Positions 1-6,369 of a stretch of 32,490 nt of DNA are shown here, in pieces (within the stretch, counting starts at the first letter, position 1; each line of letters starts with the position of its first letter). The stretch lies in NCBI GenBank assembly GCA_017991915.1, contig JAGOPQ010000005.1, positions 1-32,490 on the forward strand. The letters are read 5' to 3'. The DNA comes from Minisyncoccota bacterium (GTDB lineage Bacteria; Patescibacteriota; Minisyncoccia; Phycocordibacterales; UBA9973). A program made the translations under genes and the position numbers. The notes under the pieces are model-generated. The model was not told where the DNA came from and did not search any database. It saw nothing but the letters and a program-made list of their open reading frames with translations.

Positions 1-563
1 GATCTATACACACCACAGTGTTTACTGGATCAGGTGGTATTGCGGAAATCCAAATTAGAACGAGAGAAATGCATGCCGAAGCAGCTTACGGTGTGGCCGC
101 CCACTTTGCCTATAAAGAAAAAGCTCATAAAAAAGCCAAAGAAGATACTAAATCTAAATTTGAATGGATAGATGAACTAAAAGACCTGCAACATGTTTTA
201 AATGAACCAAAAAAATTCTTGGAACATTTAAAAATGGATTTCTTTAATGATCGTATCTTTTTGTTTACACCAAAGGGAGATGTCGTAGATTTGCCGGAGG
301 ATTCTACACCGATTGATTTCGCTTATTCCATTCACTCAGACATAGGCAACCACATCAGTGGAGCCAAAGTAAACGGCAAAATGTCTCAAATCTTCACCAA
401 GTTAAAGAATGGCGACATCGTAGAAATAATCAAAAAAGATTCTGCAAACCCATCCAGTAAATGGTTGGAATATGTGAAGACATCAATCGCCAAAAAACAT
501 ATCAAGGCTTACCTTGAAAAGAATAGTCTACTATCTAGATTGAAATCCTTCGGCCGTAGCTAG
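1..563 (+). CDS. RelA/SpoT-family (p)ppGpp synthetase, C-terminal part (5' end outside window)
   Basis: The product is the end of a bifunctional or synthetase-type RSH enzyme, which makes and/or degrades (p)ppGpp in the stringent response. The frame is open from base 3. It first shows the end of the synthetase domain (EIQIRT followed by a HAEAAYGVAAHF helix), then a TGS domain encoded at about 250-440 (RIFLFTPKGDVVDLP, DFAYSIHSDIG). It stops about 40 residues after the TGS domain. Long RSH proteins normally continue with helical, zinc-finger and ACT domains, so this looks like a shortened form without the ACT sensor. Its TAG stop shares the palindrome CTAG with the stop of convergent parB. 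The hydrolase domain, if any, is out of view, so I cannot call relA versus spoT. Confidence 0.9.
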   Translation, partial: SIHTTVFTGSGGIAEIQIRTREMHAEAAYGVAAHFAYKEKAHKKAKEDTKSKFEWIDELKDLQHVLNEPKKFLEHLKMDFFNDRIFLFTPKGDVVDLPEDSTPIDFAYSIHSDIGNHISGAKVNGKMSQIFTKLKNGDIVEIIKKDSANPSSKWLEYVKTSIAKKHIKAYLEKNSLLSRLKSFGRS

Positions 564-1549
564 ACGCTAAAATTGGAGATATTGTAAAGTCCTTCCTCTT
601 CTTCGTTCTTTTGGATTTCTTCCTTGGTTCTGTCATCTAGCACTTCTTCAACGATATCCGTTGATTCAGTCGGAGCATTTTGCGCAATATAATTTTCCAT
701 CATTTCATCTGGCTTTTTTTCCGCATTACCTTTTTGAATTAAATTTAAAATTTCACGCAAATCATCTGTAGAGAAATAATCAATCTTGATTTGTCCACCG
801 AGTTCTTTCCGATCAATGTGTACTCTGGTGCCAAGTTTTTCTTGGAATTCTTCTTCAAGCTCCACTATTTCTGGGTCAGGCATAAACTCCTTCTTGCGAA
901 CACGATCAAAAGCAATTTTGCGAGCCAATCTTTCAGCTTCACGAACTGTGATTTTCTTATATATAATTTCTTTAAACAAAACCATCTGCTCTTCGGGATA
1001 ATCTGCGAGCATCAAAATAGGTCTGGTGTGTCCTTCGGTTATTTTGCCTTCACTTAAGGCATTTAGAACTTCTTCAGGTAAAGCCAGGATGCGTAAAGTA
1101 TTGGATACGTATTCCCTACTTCGTCCAACTTTTTTGGCTACTTCGGCATGGGTGAATTTGAATTCACTAGTAAGTCTAAAAAATGCTCGAGCTCGGTCTA
1201 CAGCATTCAAATCTTCACGTTGCAAGTTCTCAATGATGGCAAGCTCTAGCTTCATCATTGAAGTATCGCCCACGCGAATGATGACAGGTACTTGAGATAC
1301 TCCGGCTAGCTTGGCTGCGCGCAAACGACGCTCACCAGCTATCAATTCATACTCGGTGGTTAGTCCGCCTTCTTCTTTTTCAACCTCCATTCTAGAGACT
1401 GTAAGTGGTTGGAGAACTCCGTATTGTTTTATGGACTGAGAAAGATCTTGAAGTCGTGCTTCATCGAATTCCCGTCTTGGTTGGTATGGGTTTGGTTTAA
1501 TCTTGTCTGTATCAATCCAGAAGATTGAGTTGGAATATAGTGTGGACAT
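560..1549 (-). CDS. parB: ParB/Spo0J chromosome-partitioning protein
   Basis: ParB is a CTP-dependent DNA clamp that loads at parS and works with ParA in chromosome segregation. The 329 aa protein has the N-terminal ParB/Srx fold starting with IKPNPYQPRREF (residues 17-28). The CTP-binding GERRLRA motif follows at 72-78 and ENLQREDL at 107-114, then a helix-turn-helix at about 134-155 (THAEVAKKVGRSREYVSNTL). The C-terminal 60 residues are acidic and low-complexity. ATG at 1549 is chosen because an extended -10 box ends 6 nt before it, predicting a leaderless message. The gene is divergent from the tRNA-Leu/murA unit and convergent with relA/spoT. No parA or parS is visible in the window. Confidence 0.95.
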   Translation of the reverse strand: MSTLYSNSIFWIDTDKIKPNPYQPRREFDEARLQDLSQSIKQYGVLQPLTVSRMEVEKEEGGLTTEYELIAGERRLRAAKLAGVSQVPVIIRVGDTSMMKLELAIIENLQREDLNAVDRARAFFRLTSEFKFTHAEVAKKVGRSREYVSNTLRILALPEEVLNALSEGKITEGHTRPILMLADYPEEQMVLFKEIIYKKITVREAERLARKIAFDRVRKKEFMPDPEIVELEEEFQEKLGTRVHIDRKELGGQIKIDYFSTDDLREILNLIQKGNAEKKPDEMMENYIAQNAPTESTDIVEEVLDDRTKEEIQKNEEEEGLYNISNFSV

Positions 1550-1555
1550 GCGAGT

Positions 1556-1564
1556 ATTTTAGCA
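1556..1564 (-). promoter_or_regulatory. Extended -10 of parB, leaderless start
   Basis: On the minus strand TGC-TAAAAT lies with its last base 6 nt before the parB ATG. A start about 7 nt after the -10 falls on the A of the ATG. No convincing -35 and no SD are seen. The identical TGCTAAAAT with the same 6 nt gap precedes the gene at 13232. Confidence 0.6.
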
Positions 1565-1585
1565 CACTTTATAAAAAGTATAGAA

Positions 1586-1614
1586 TTGATTTTATATCAT
1601 TTTTTGTGTAGAAT
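1586..1614 (+). promoter_or_regulatory. Promoter of the tRNA-Leu(CAA)-murA-miaA unit
   Basis: TTGATT (1586-1591), a 17 nt spacer and TAGAAT (1609-1614) form a good sigma70-type promoter, with transcription expected to start near 1621. The -35 sequence TTGATT and the 17 nt spacing are the same as at the tRNA-Ile/atp promoter (24082-24054). Confidence 0.65.
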
Positions 1615-1620
1615 CTGTGG

Positions 1621-1737
1621 ACTGACTGCTGTGCCCAGGTGGATGAAAATCAAACTGCTTTGGTTTTCATCCGAAGGAGGCCGACACCTGGGCGGCGGTC
1701 CGATAGGACGACAAATGCGAAGCATATTTGTCGAGTC
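1621..1737 (+). ncRNA. Structured leader upstream of tRNA-Leu
   Basis: Between the promoter and the tRNA lie about 115 nt that fold into three hairpins. The first is long: GCCCAGGTG (1633-1641) pairs with CACCTGGGC (1685-1693), and inside it a 14 bp stem (1641-1654 with 1659-1672, one G-U pair, loop CTGC) forms. The second is GTCC-GATA-GGAC (1698-1709). The third is CGACAAAT/ATTTGTCG (1709-1716 with 1726-1733), with an inner GC pair and a GAA loop. Bases 1633-1642 duplicate the first ten bases of the tRNA, so 1685-1696 can pair alternatively with 1735-1746, the tRNA 5' end. Function is unknown. It could be a cis-acting leader, a small RNA or a palindromic insertion. Confidence 0.4.
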
Positions 1738-1821
1738 GCCCAGGTGGCGGAATTGGTAGACGCGATAGACTCAAAATCTATTGATGGCAACATCATGAGA
1801 GTTCGATTCTCTCCCTGGGCA
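1738..1821 (+). tRNA. tRNA-Leu(CAA)
   Basis: An 84 nt class II tRNA. The acceptor stem GCCCAGG/CCTGGGC has discriminator A (1821). The D arm is GCG/CGC, the anticodon stem ATAGA/TCTAT holds loop CTCAAAA (anticodon CAA, reading UUG), the long variable arm is TGATG-GCAA-CATCA, and the T arm is GAGAG-TTCGATT-CTCTC. CCA is not encoded. The murA ATG starts at 1823, after a single C. A36-A37-A38 makes this tRNA a likely substrate of MiaA, which is encoded two genes downstream in the same unit. Confidence 0.95.
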
Positions 1822-1822
1822 C

Positions 1823-3157
1823 ATGTTTAACATGAAAAAATCAAACGGAAATAATAATAACTTTGAGATAGAAGGTGGAAGAAAACTTTCTGGCTCAATC
1901 ACCACCAACACTTCTAAAAATGGATCTGTTGGTCTTCTGTGTGCTTCACTTTTAAACAAAGGTAAGACAACCTTGCACGGAATTTCTAGAATAGAAGAAG
2001 TGTACAGAGTCATGGAGGTCATGGAAAGTATCGGCGTAAAGCTAAAGTGGACTGGTCCACAAACCTTGGAGATAACTCCCCCAGCCGAATTTAAAATGGA
2101 AACTCTAGACAAAGAAGGTGCTATAAAAACCAGAAGTATCATCATGTTCGCTGGTCCACTTATACACCACTTAAAATCTTTCTCTTTACCACACGCCCAA
2201 GGATGCAAGCTAGGCAAGCGAACCGTCAGCGCTCATATATATGGATTGGAAGAGATGGGTATCAGAGTAAAAGTAACCAATCAAAATTACGAAATCAGCC
2301 ACAAGAAAATGCGCCCAACTGAACTCGTCATGTATGAATCCGGCGACACAGCTTGTGAGAACTTGTTGACTGCGGCTGCCTTAATCCCAGGCAAAACAAC
2401 AATCAAATTTGCTACTTCAAACTACATGGTCCAAGAAGTTTGCTTCTTTTTGGAAAAATTGGGCGTCAAGGTGGATGGTATCGGCTCGAACACCATCTCA
2501 GTGCACGGAATAAATGAGATCAACCAAGACGTAGAGTATTGGAACAGTGAAGATCCGATAGAATCCATGATGTGGATCACCGCAGCCATAGTGACTGATT
2601 CCAAACTAGAAATAAAAAAATGCCCGATAGATTTTCTTGAACTTGAACTTTATAAATTAGAGAAAATGGGGCTGAAGTATAAAGTTTCCAAAACTTATAA
2701 ATCAAAAAATGGACGCACAGATCTAGCTGACTTGGTCATAATGCCATCCAAGCTAAAAGCCCTAGAAGATAAAATAGAAGCTAGACCTTACCCAGGTATA
2801 AACATAGACAACTTACCTTTCTTTGGACTAATCGCGGCTTGTGCCCAGGGTCAGACATTGATCCACGACTGGGTCTACGAAAACCGCGCTATATACCTGA
2901 CCGAATTGAACCGCCTAGGTGGCACTGTACTACTTGCCGACCCACACAGAGTTTTCGTACAAGGACCGACAGAATGGAAGCCCGCGCAAGTGGTATGCCC
3001 CCCAGCACTAAGGCCTTCTGTGGTCATCATGCTGGCGATGCTAGCAGCCAATGGTAAATCTGTTCTTAGAAATGTCTACATGATAAATCGTGGCTATGAA
3101 ACTATTGTGAAGAGATTCAACAGTATCGGTGCCAAGATAAAAGAAACTTCAAACTAG
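1823..3157 (+). CDS. murA: UDP-N-acetylglucosamine 1-carboxyvinyltransferase
   Basis: MurA transfers enolpyruvate from PEP to UDP-GlcNAc, the first committed step of peptidoglycan synthesis in the cytosol. The 444 aa product has the EPSP-synthase-like fold. The catalytic loop Cys is present at about residue 128 (PHAQGCKLGKR), so fosfomycin sensitivity is possible. The substrate-binding Lys-Asn pair is at 32-33 (TSKNG). The sequence is divergent from textbook MurA but the length is normal. The start is either ATG 1823, 1 nt after the mature tRNA-Leu, or ATG 1832; neither has an SD. The gene ends at 3157, touching miaA, and is probably cotranscribed with both the tRNA and miaA. Confidence 0.88.
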   Translation: MFNMKKSNGNNNNFEIEGGRKLSGSITTNTSKNGSVGLLCASLLNKGKTTLHGISRIEEVYRVMEVMESIGVKLKWTGPQTLEITPPAEFKMETLDKEGAIKTRSIIMFAGPLIHHLKSFSLPHAQGCKLGKRTVSAHIYGLEEMGIRVKVTNQNYEISHKKMRPTELVMYESGDTACENLLTAAALIPGKTTIKFATSNYMVQEVCFFLEKLGVKVDGIGSNTISVHGINEINQDVEYWNSEDPIESMMWITAAIVTDSKLEIKKCPIDFLELELYKLEKMGLKYKVSKTYKSKNGRTDLADLVIMPSKLKALEDKIEARPYPGINIDNLPFFGLIAACAQGQTLIHDWVYENRAIYLTELNRLGGTVLLADPHRVFVQGPTEWKPAQVVCPPALRPSVVIMLAMLAANGKSVLRNVYMINRGYETIVKRFNSIGAKIKETSN

Positions 3158-3159
3158 TG

Positions 3160-4017
3160 ATGCAAAAAGTTATTGTCATATTGGGCCAAACCGCGACAGG
3201 TAAAAGTGCACTCGCGGTGAAGATAGCCAAACTCATAAATGGTGAGGTAATTTCTGCCGACTCTAGACAAGTATATAAAGGTCTAGATGTTGGTACTGGA
3301 AAAATAACCAAAAAAGAAATGAAAGGTATCCCTCATCACCTCCTCGACGTGGCTGAACCTAAAAAGAAATTTACAGTTGCTTTATATAAAAAATTAGCTG
3401 ATAAGACAATAAGGGAAATACTGGGTCGTGGTAAAACACCGATCATATGTGGTGGTACTGGATTTTATCTAGATGCGGTGACTAGTGGCGTCGTTCTACC
3501 TGAAGTACCACCAAACCCCAAACTACGTAAAATTTTAGAGAAGAAATCTATAGAAGAACTTTTTAAAATACTAAAGAAACTAGATTCAAATAGAGCGAAA
3601 AATATTGATGCGAAAAATAAAGTTCGCCTGGTCAGAGCGATAGAGATTGCCAAACATTTGGGCAAGGTGCCACCCATCAAACAAGAAAAACCAAAATATC
3701 ATTTTATAAAAATTGGTTTAAACTTGCCTATAAATAAACTAGAGAAGAAGGTGAAGCTACGAGTGGGGCAAATGTTTAAAGCTGGTTTATTGAAAGAAAT
3801 CAAAAAACTCAAAACTGATGGTATTTCCGACAAAAGATTGAAGGAGTTTGGTTTTGAGTACTTCAACCCCACTAAAGATGGGGTAATCATAGACACAATC
3901 AAGTACGCGAAAAGACAAATGACTTGGTTTAAAAGAGATGAAAATGTAAAGTGGTTTACCCCGGATGAATACTCAAAAATCAAAAAATACGTAATTGACT
4001 CAATGGGAAATAAATGA
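3160..4017 (+). CDS. miaA: tRNA dimethylallyltransferase MiaA
   Basis: MiaA adds a dimethylallyl group to N6 of A37 in tRNAs that read UNN codons. The P-loop GQTATGKS is at residues 9-16, followed by ISADSRQVYKGLDVGTGK, the GGTGFYLDA motif and a C-terminal KRQMTWFKRD segment typical of the family. Length (285 aa) is close to other bacterial MiaA proteins. ATG 3160 is preferred; a GTG at 3157 overlaps the murA stop. The tRNA-Leu(CAA) in the same unit and tRNA-Trp(CCA) at 6857 both have A36-A37-A38 and are expected substrates. The 3' end of the gene contains the -35 of the next unit. Confidence 0.93.
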   Translation: MQKVIVILGQTATGKSALAVKIAKLINGEVISADSRQVYKGLDVGTGKITKKEMKGIPHHLLDVAEPKKKFTVALYKKLADKTIREILGRGKTPIICGGTGFYLDAVTSGVVLPEVPPNPKLRKILEKKSIEELFKILKKLDSNRAKNIDAKNKVRLVRAIEIAKHLGKVPPIKQEKPKYHFIKIGLNLPINKLEKKVKLRVGQMFKAGLLKEIKKLKTDGISDKRLKEFGFEYFNPTKDGVIIDTIKYAKRQMTWFKRDENVKWFTPDEYSKIKKYVIDSMGNK

Positions 4018-4023
4018 TATAAG
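3995..4023 (+). promoter_or_regulatory. Promoter of the gene at 4084
   Basis: TTGACT (3995-4000), a 17 nt spacer and TATAAG (4018-4023), with TG one base upstream of the -10. The -35 lies inside the miaA coding region. The start is expected near 4030, giving a leader of about 54 nt, unlike most units in this window. Confidence 0.6.
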
Positions 4024-4069
4024 GCTTGTAGAGCAATACCCTTTCGGGAAACCTGTTCGTCACACCACT

Positions 4070-4076
4070 GGGGAGG
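4070..4076 (+). promoter_or_regulatory. Strong Shine-Dalgarno of the gene at 4084
   Basis: GGGGAGG sits 7 nt before ATG 4084. It fixes this start and is notable because almost no other gene in the window has an SD. Confidence 0.75.
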
Positions 4077-4083
4077 TTTACAC

Positions 4084-4587
4084 ATGTCTGCAAATGCCTT
4101 TAACTTCCTCATCATTCCCGCTCAATCTGGGCGAGTGGATTTTCGAGGGTTCTTCCCCTGGGCTGAGATCTGCAATATCAGCCATACGTTCGAGATGTTC
4201 ATGAAGGACCTTGGACACAACTACCAAGCCCCCGAATTCGTGGCCAAGATGTTCCACTCAGAAGGAGACGAGACTGCTGGGTTCTGGTGCAAGTTCACTC
4301 TTGCCTTCAACTCCCCCTTTGAGCCGAACAAGATCTGTGCGATTCTGAATTACCTGGGAAGTGAAGATGGTTCTCGGGTGCTCGATGTGCCGGAAGGACA
4401 GACTGAGATCAACATCATTCTCGGTTACACCATGGAGGATGGTGGAGGAGCGTACGTGCTGTACCTTACCCTCAAGCTAAGGACGAACAACGTCAAGGAA
4501 ATACACCTCGATGCCAAGTCTTTGTCAGGAGAAGGCAAGCTGTGGTCAATCCACAGACCACACGTCTGCTTATATCCGTTCGACTGA
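4084..4587 (+). CDS. Hypothetical protein in a GC-richer, SD-led single-gene unit
   Basis: I do not recognise this 167 aa protein. It has no signal peptide or membrane segment, is rich in Phe, Trp and Tyr, and looks like a soluble alpha/beta protein. Codon use differs sharply from its neighbours: all eight Lys codons are AAG and 11 of 14 Phe codons are TTC, while flanking genes favour AAA and A/T-ending codons. It has its own consensus promoter (3995-4023), a strong SD and a GC-rich hairpin just after the stop (4600-4621). Together these suggest a self-contained acquired gene or a highly expressed gene under different selection. TGA is the stop. The coding call is strong because of the SD, the codon bias and the open frame; the function is open. 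Confidence 0.75.
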   Translation: MSANAFNFLIIPAQSGRVDFRGFFPWAEICNISHTFEMFMKDLGHNYQAPEFVAKMFHSEGDETAGFWCKFTLAFNSPFEPNKICAILNYLGSEDGSRVLDVPEGQTEINIILGYTMEDGGGAYVLYLTLKLRTNNVKEIHLDAKSLSGEGKLWSIHRPHVCLYPFD

Positions 4588-4599
4588 AGACGTCCCGAC

Positions 4600-4621
4600 A
4601 CCGCCGGGGAAAACCGGCGGT
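4600..4621 (+). terminator. GC-rich hairpin after the gene at 4084
   Basis: ACCGCCGG (4600-4607) pairs with CCGGCGGT (4614-4621) around loop GGAAAA, starting 12 nt after the stop. There is no U tract, so it may be a processing or stability hairpin rather than a classic intrinsic terminator. A perfect palindrome GGACATATGTCC (4647-4658) follows. Confidence 0.5.
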
Positions 4622-4705
4622 CAGTATAATCGAAAAATAGTAAATCGGACATATGTCCACACGAACCCTAACGGATTTATCTGGTTGGGGTAAAATTGTG
4701 TCTTT

Positions 4706-5299
4706 TTATTTATTTCTATTGTGTTTAACTACTTCAAAAATGGCTGGCAACACAGAGAGGAAAACAACTACTAGTATAACTATAGGCATATAATTCTGAA
4801 TCCAAGGGAAACTCCTACCCAAGAAATAACCAGACAGGGTTACGATAAATGACCACAGCAAGGAACCAGCCAAGCTATATCTTAAAAAATCTAAATATTT
4901 CATACGAGCTACTCCAGCAATTATAGGCGTAAATGTACGTACGATGGGCACAAAGCGTGACAGCATTATGGCCGATTTACCATGCTTCTCAAAGAAATTG
5001 TGGGCTTTATTTAAATAGGCATCCTTCAGTAAAAATCTAAAGAAAGAGACACGTTTTAGGTGAGTTAAGTTTTCTCCAATGAAAAAACCAAAAATCCCAC
5101 CAAAAAAAGTACTTACGAAAATAAGTGGTATTACGAAATGTATTTTTAGTAAACCACTAGCGGCGAGTAGGCCTGTAGTGAATAGTAAACTATCGCCCGG
5201 TAGGGCAAAAAATACACCGGACTCTAAAAAAACAATAATGAAAATGCCCCAATATCCGTATTGAGTGATGAGATAGGTTATGTCAAAAAGATTGTGCAT
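4706..5299 (-). CDS. DedA family (SNARE-associated/VTT domain) membrane protein
   Basis: DedA proteins are integral membrane proteins; some members flip undecaprenyl phosphate or phospholipids. The 197 aa product shows the family signatures ESGVFFALPGDSLL (about residues 26-39) and SRFVPIVRTFTPIIAGVARM in the C-terminal half, with about five hydrophobic segments. The paired re-entrant-loop acidic residue (E26) and the arginines of the RFVPxxR motif are present. It would act in the cytoplasmic membrane and could support lipid-carrier recycling for the wall genes nearby. The start ATG 5299 lacks an SD. A probable leader with a hairpin (5314-5347) lies upstream. Confidence 0.9.
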   Translation of the reverse strand: MHNLFDITYLITQYGYWGIFIIVFLESGVFFALPGDSLLFTTGLLAASGLLKIHFVIPLIFVSTFFGGIFGFFIGENLTHLKRVSFFRFLLKDAYLNKAHNFFEKHGKSAIMLSRFVPIVRTFTPIIAGVARMKYLDFLRYSLAGSLLWSFIVTLSGYFLGRSFPWIQNYMPIVILVVVFLSVLPAIFEVVKHNRNK

Positions 5300-5313
5300 C
5301 GTGGCGGGCTTTC

Positions 5314-5347
5314 AGAGTGGATTTCCGAACTAATAAAAGACCACTCT
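5314..5347 (-). promoter_or_regulatory. Hairpin in the DedA leader
   Basis: AGAGTGG and CCACTCT form a perfect 7 bp stem around a 20 nt loop, 15 nt upstream of the DedA ATG. It could affect translation or mRNA stability; I see no riboswitch match. Confidence 0.35.
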
Positions 5348-5377
5348 TTGATTAAAATAAGTTTTAGCGACCATAAT

Positions 5378-5386
5378 AATATAGCA
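5378..5386 (-). promoter_or_regulatory. Extended -10 of the DedA gene
   Basis: Minus-strand TGC-TATATT gives a start near 5371 and a leader of about 70 nt. No clear -35 is seen. Confidence 0.45.
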
Positions 5387-5403
5387 CATATCAGTTTTGG
5401 ATT

Positions 5404-6333
5404 TTAGTCTAGGGAATTTGAATCTTTAAAACAAAGAATGTTTTCGTATATATTGGGAAATTCCAAATTTGTTGTTGCTCGTGGCTGAATATATCCTGTC
5501 ATGCAAGCAAATAATTTTCCATCTTTTTTGGAACCAGAAACATGAAACTTCATGTAATGAGCCCCGTCTTTCAAACGAGCAACGTATGCCTTACCTACTT
5601 CTATGGAAATCTTCTTTTGATATCCTGATATTGGTGCTTCTAATAAATTTTGCATATCATAATATTCCGCCCTTAAATCATTTTTTGTACTGTCTTTGCT
5701 TATTTCTTGAACCCCACCTTGTCCCAAAAATTCTATTTCGAGAATAGTGCGCCCTAAAATATTAGCTTCCTTTGCTTCATTATCAATAACATTAAAAGTA
5801 AAGTCGTAATCTTTTCCAACTTTTATATCATTTGGGTCAAGATTATATAAAAATGGTGACACGTCCATATTTGGTTTTTCTAACACAAAAACCCTAGTGA
5901 ATTGAATAAATTCTTGAGGATTTTTAATTTTATTTAACTTAATTATTTTTAAACCCAGAAAAGCTGGTAAACTTGTTATTTCATTAACACCATTGGTATG
6001 GTAGCCATTTTTACTTACTGTTATTTGACAGGGGAAAAAAACTCCAACGGAAAAAGTTATCCCTAAAAAAGTATTATGATTAGCCTTGTTTAGACATCCA
6101 TTCCATCCATAAGATGCATACTTTACATTGGCGCCATTAATTGGCAGAAAAGTTTCGCCGTCAACAACCACAGTGGGTCGTAAAAAGAATGTAACTAAAA
6201 GTATTGATAGAATCGAAATAAAAATTTCCCCCATCTTCCTATGTTTACTTTTTGGTTCAATGTCGGGAATAGAAACATTAGAAGTATTTAAAATTTTTGT
6301 TTGCTCAATTTCTGGTAGTGAGGAAAGTCCCAT
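5404..6333 (-). CDS. Hypothetical membrane-anchored protein
   Basis: I do not recognise this 309 aa protein. Residues 1-33 are polar, then one hydrophobic segment (about 35-52, EIFISILSILLVTFFL) probably anchors it with the C-terminal part outside. After the segment, a region around residues 53-140 resembles a beta-sandwich carboxypeptidase-regulatory-like repeat (TVVVDGETFLPINGANVKYA, then VSKNGYHTNGVNEI). A longer beta-rich region of unknown fold follows. The start ATG 6333 is fixed by a TATAAT ending 7 nt upstream, which predicts a leaderless message. The T run between them is also the U tract of the upstream gene's terminator. Confidence 0.75.
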   Translation of the reverse strand: MGLSSLPEIEQTKILNTSNVSIPDIEPKSKHRKMGEIFISILSILLVTFFLRPTVVVDGETFLPINGANVKYASYGWNGCLNKANHNTFLGITFSVGVFFPCQITVSKNGYHTNGVNEITSLPAFLGLKIIKLNKIKNPQEFIQFTRVFVLEKPNMDVSPFLYNLDPNDIKVGKDYDFTFNVIDNEAKEANILGRTILEIEFLGQGGVQEISKDSTKNDLRAEYYDMQNLLEAPISGYQKKISIEVGKAYVARLKDGAHYMKFHVSGSKKDGKLFACMTGYIQPRATTNLEFPNIYENILCFKDSNSLD

Positions 6334-6369
6334 AAAAAAAATTATACCATATTAATTACTATACGGTAT
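6334..6369 (-). terminator. Intrinsic terminator of the tRNA-Trp/YdjM-like unit
   Basis: On the minus strand ATACCGTAT (6369-6361) pairs with ATATGGTAT (6352-6344) as a 9 bp stem with one G-U pair and an 8 nt loop, followed by AA and eight T. It begins right after the TGA stop at 6370 and ends on the base before the next ATG (6333). Its 3' arm overlaps the TATAAT box of the next gene. Confidence 0.65.
6341..6349 (-). promoter_or_regulatory. Extended -10 of the gene ending at 5404, leaderless start
   Basis: TGG-TATAAT on the minus strand with exactly 7 nt (all T) to ATG 6333 predicts initiation on the start codon. The element is embedded in the terminator 6334-6369. Confidence 0.65.

Noticed and set aside
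1639-1830. 63-codon plus-strand frame upstream of murA
   Set aside because: It runs through the structured leader and the whole tRNA-Leu gene; the GAAGGAGG at 1673-1680 is inside this leader and no start lies at a proper distance after it.
4015-4017. UGA recoding to glycine as in Gracilibacteria/Absconditabacteria
   Set aside because: TGA ends miaA, the YdjM-like gene, the gene at 4084 and the cold-shock gene at the expected protein ends, so UGA is a stop here.
4647-4658. GGACATATGTCC palindrome as an attachment site of a mobile cassette
   Set aside because: No second copy is seen on the other side of the gene at 4084 and no integrase is present, so the claim is unsupported.
4665-4691. Imperfect hairpin ACCC-t-AAC / GTT-g-GGGT as terminator of the DedA gene
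   Set aside because: It has a mismatch and no adjacent T run on the minus strand; on the plus strand the T-rich part is 12 nt away.
5326-5376. Possible 14-codon leader peptide upstream of DedA (ATG GTC GCT ... TAG)
   Set aside because: It starts only 3 nt after a -10-like box and has no supporting signal; too short to claim.
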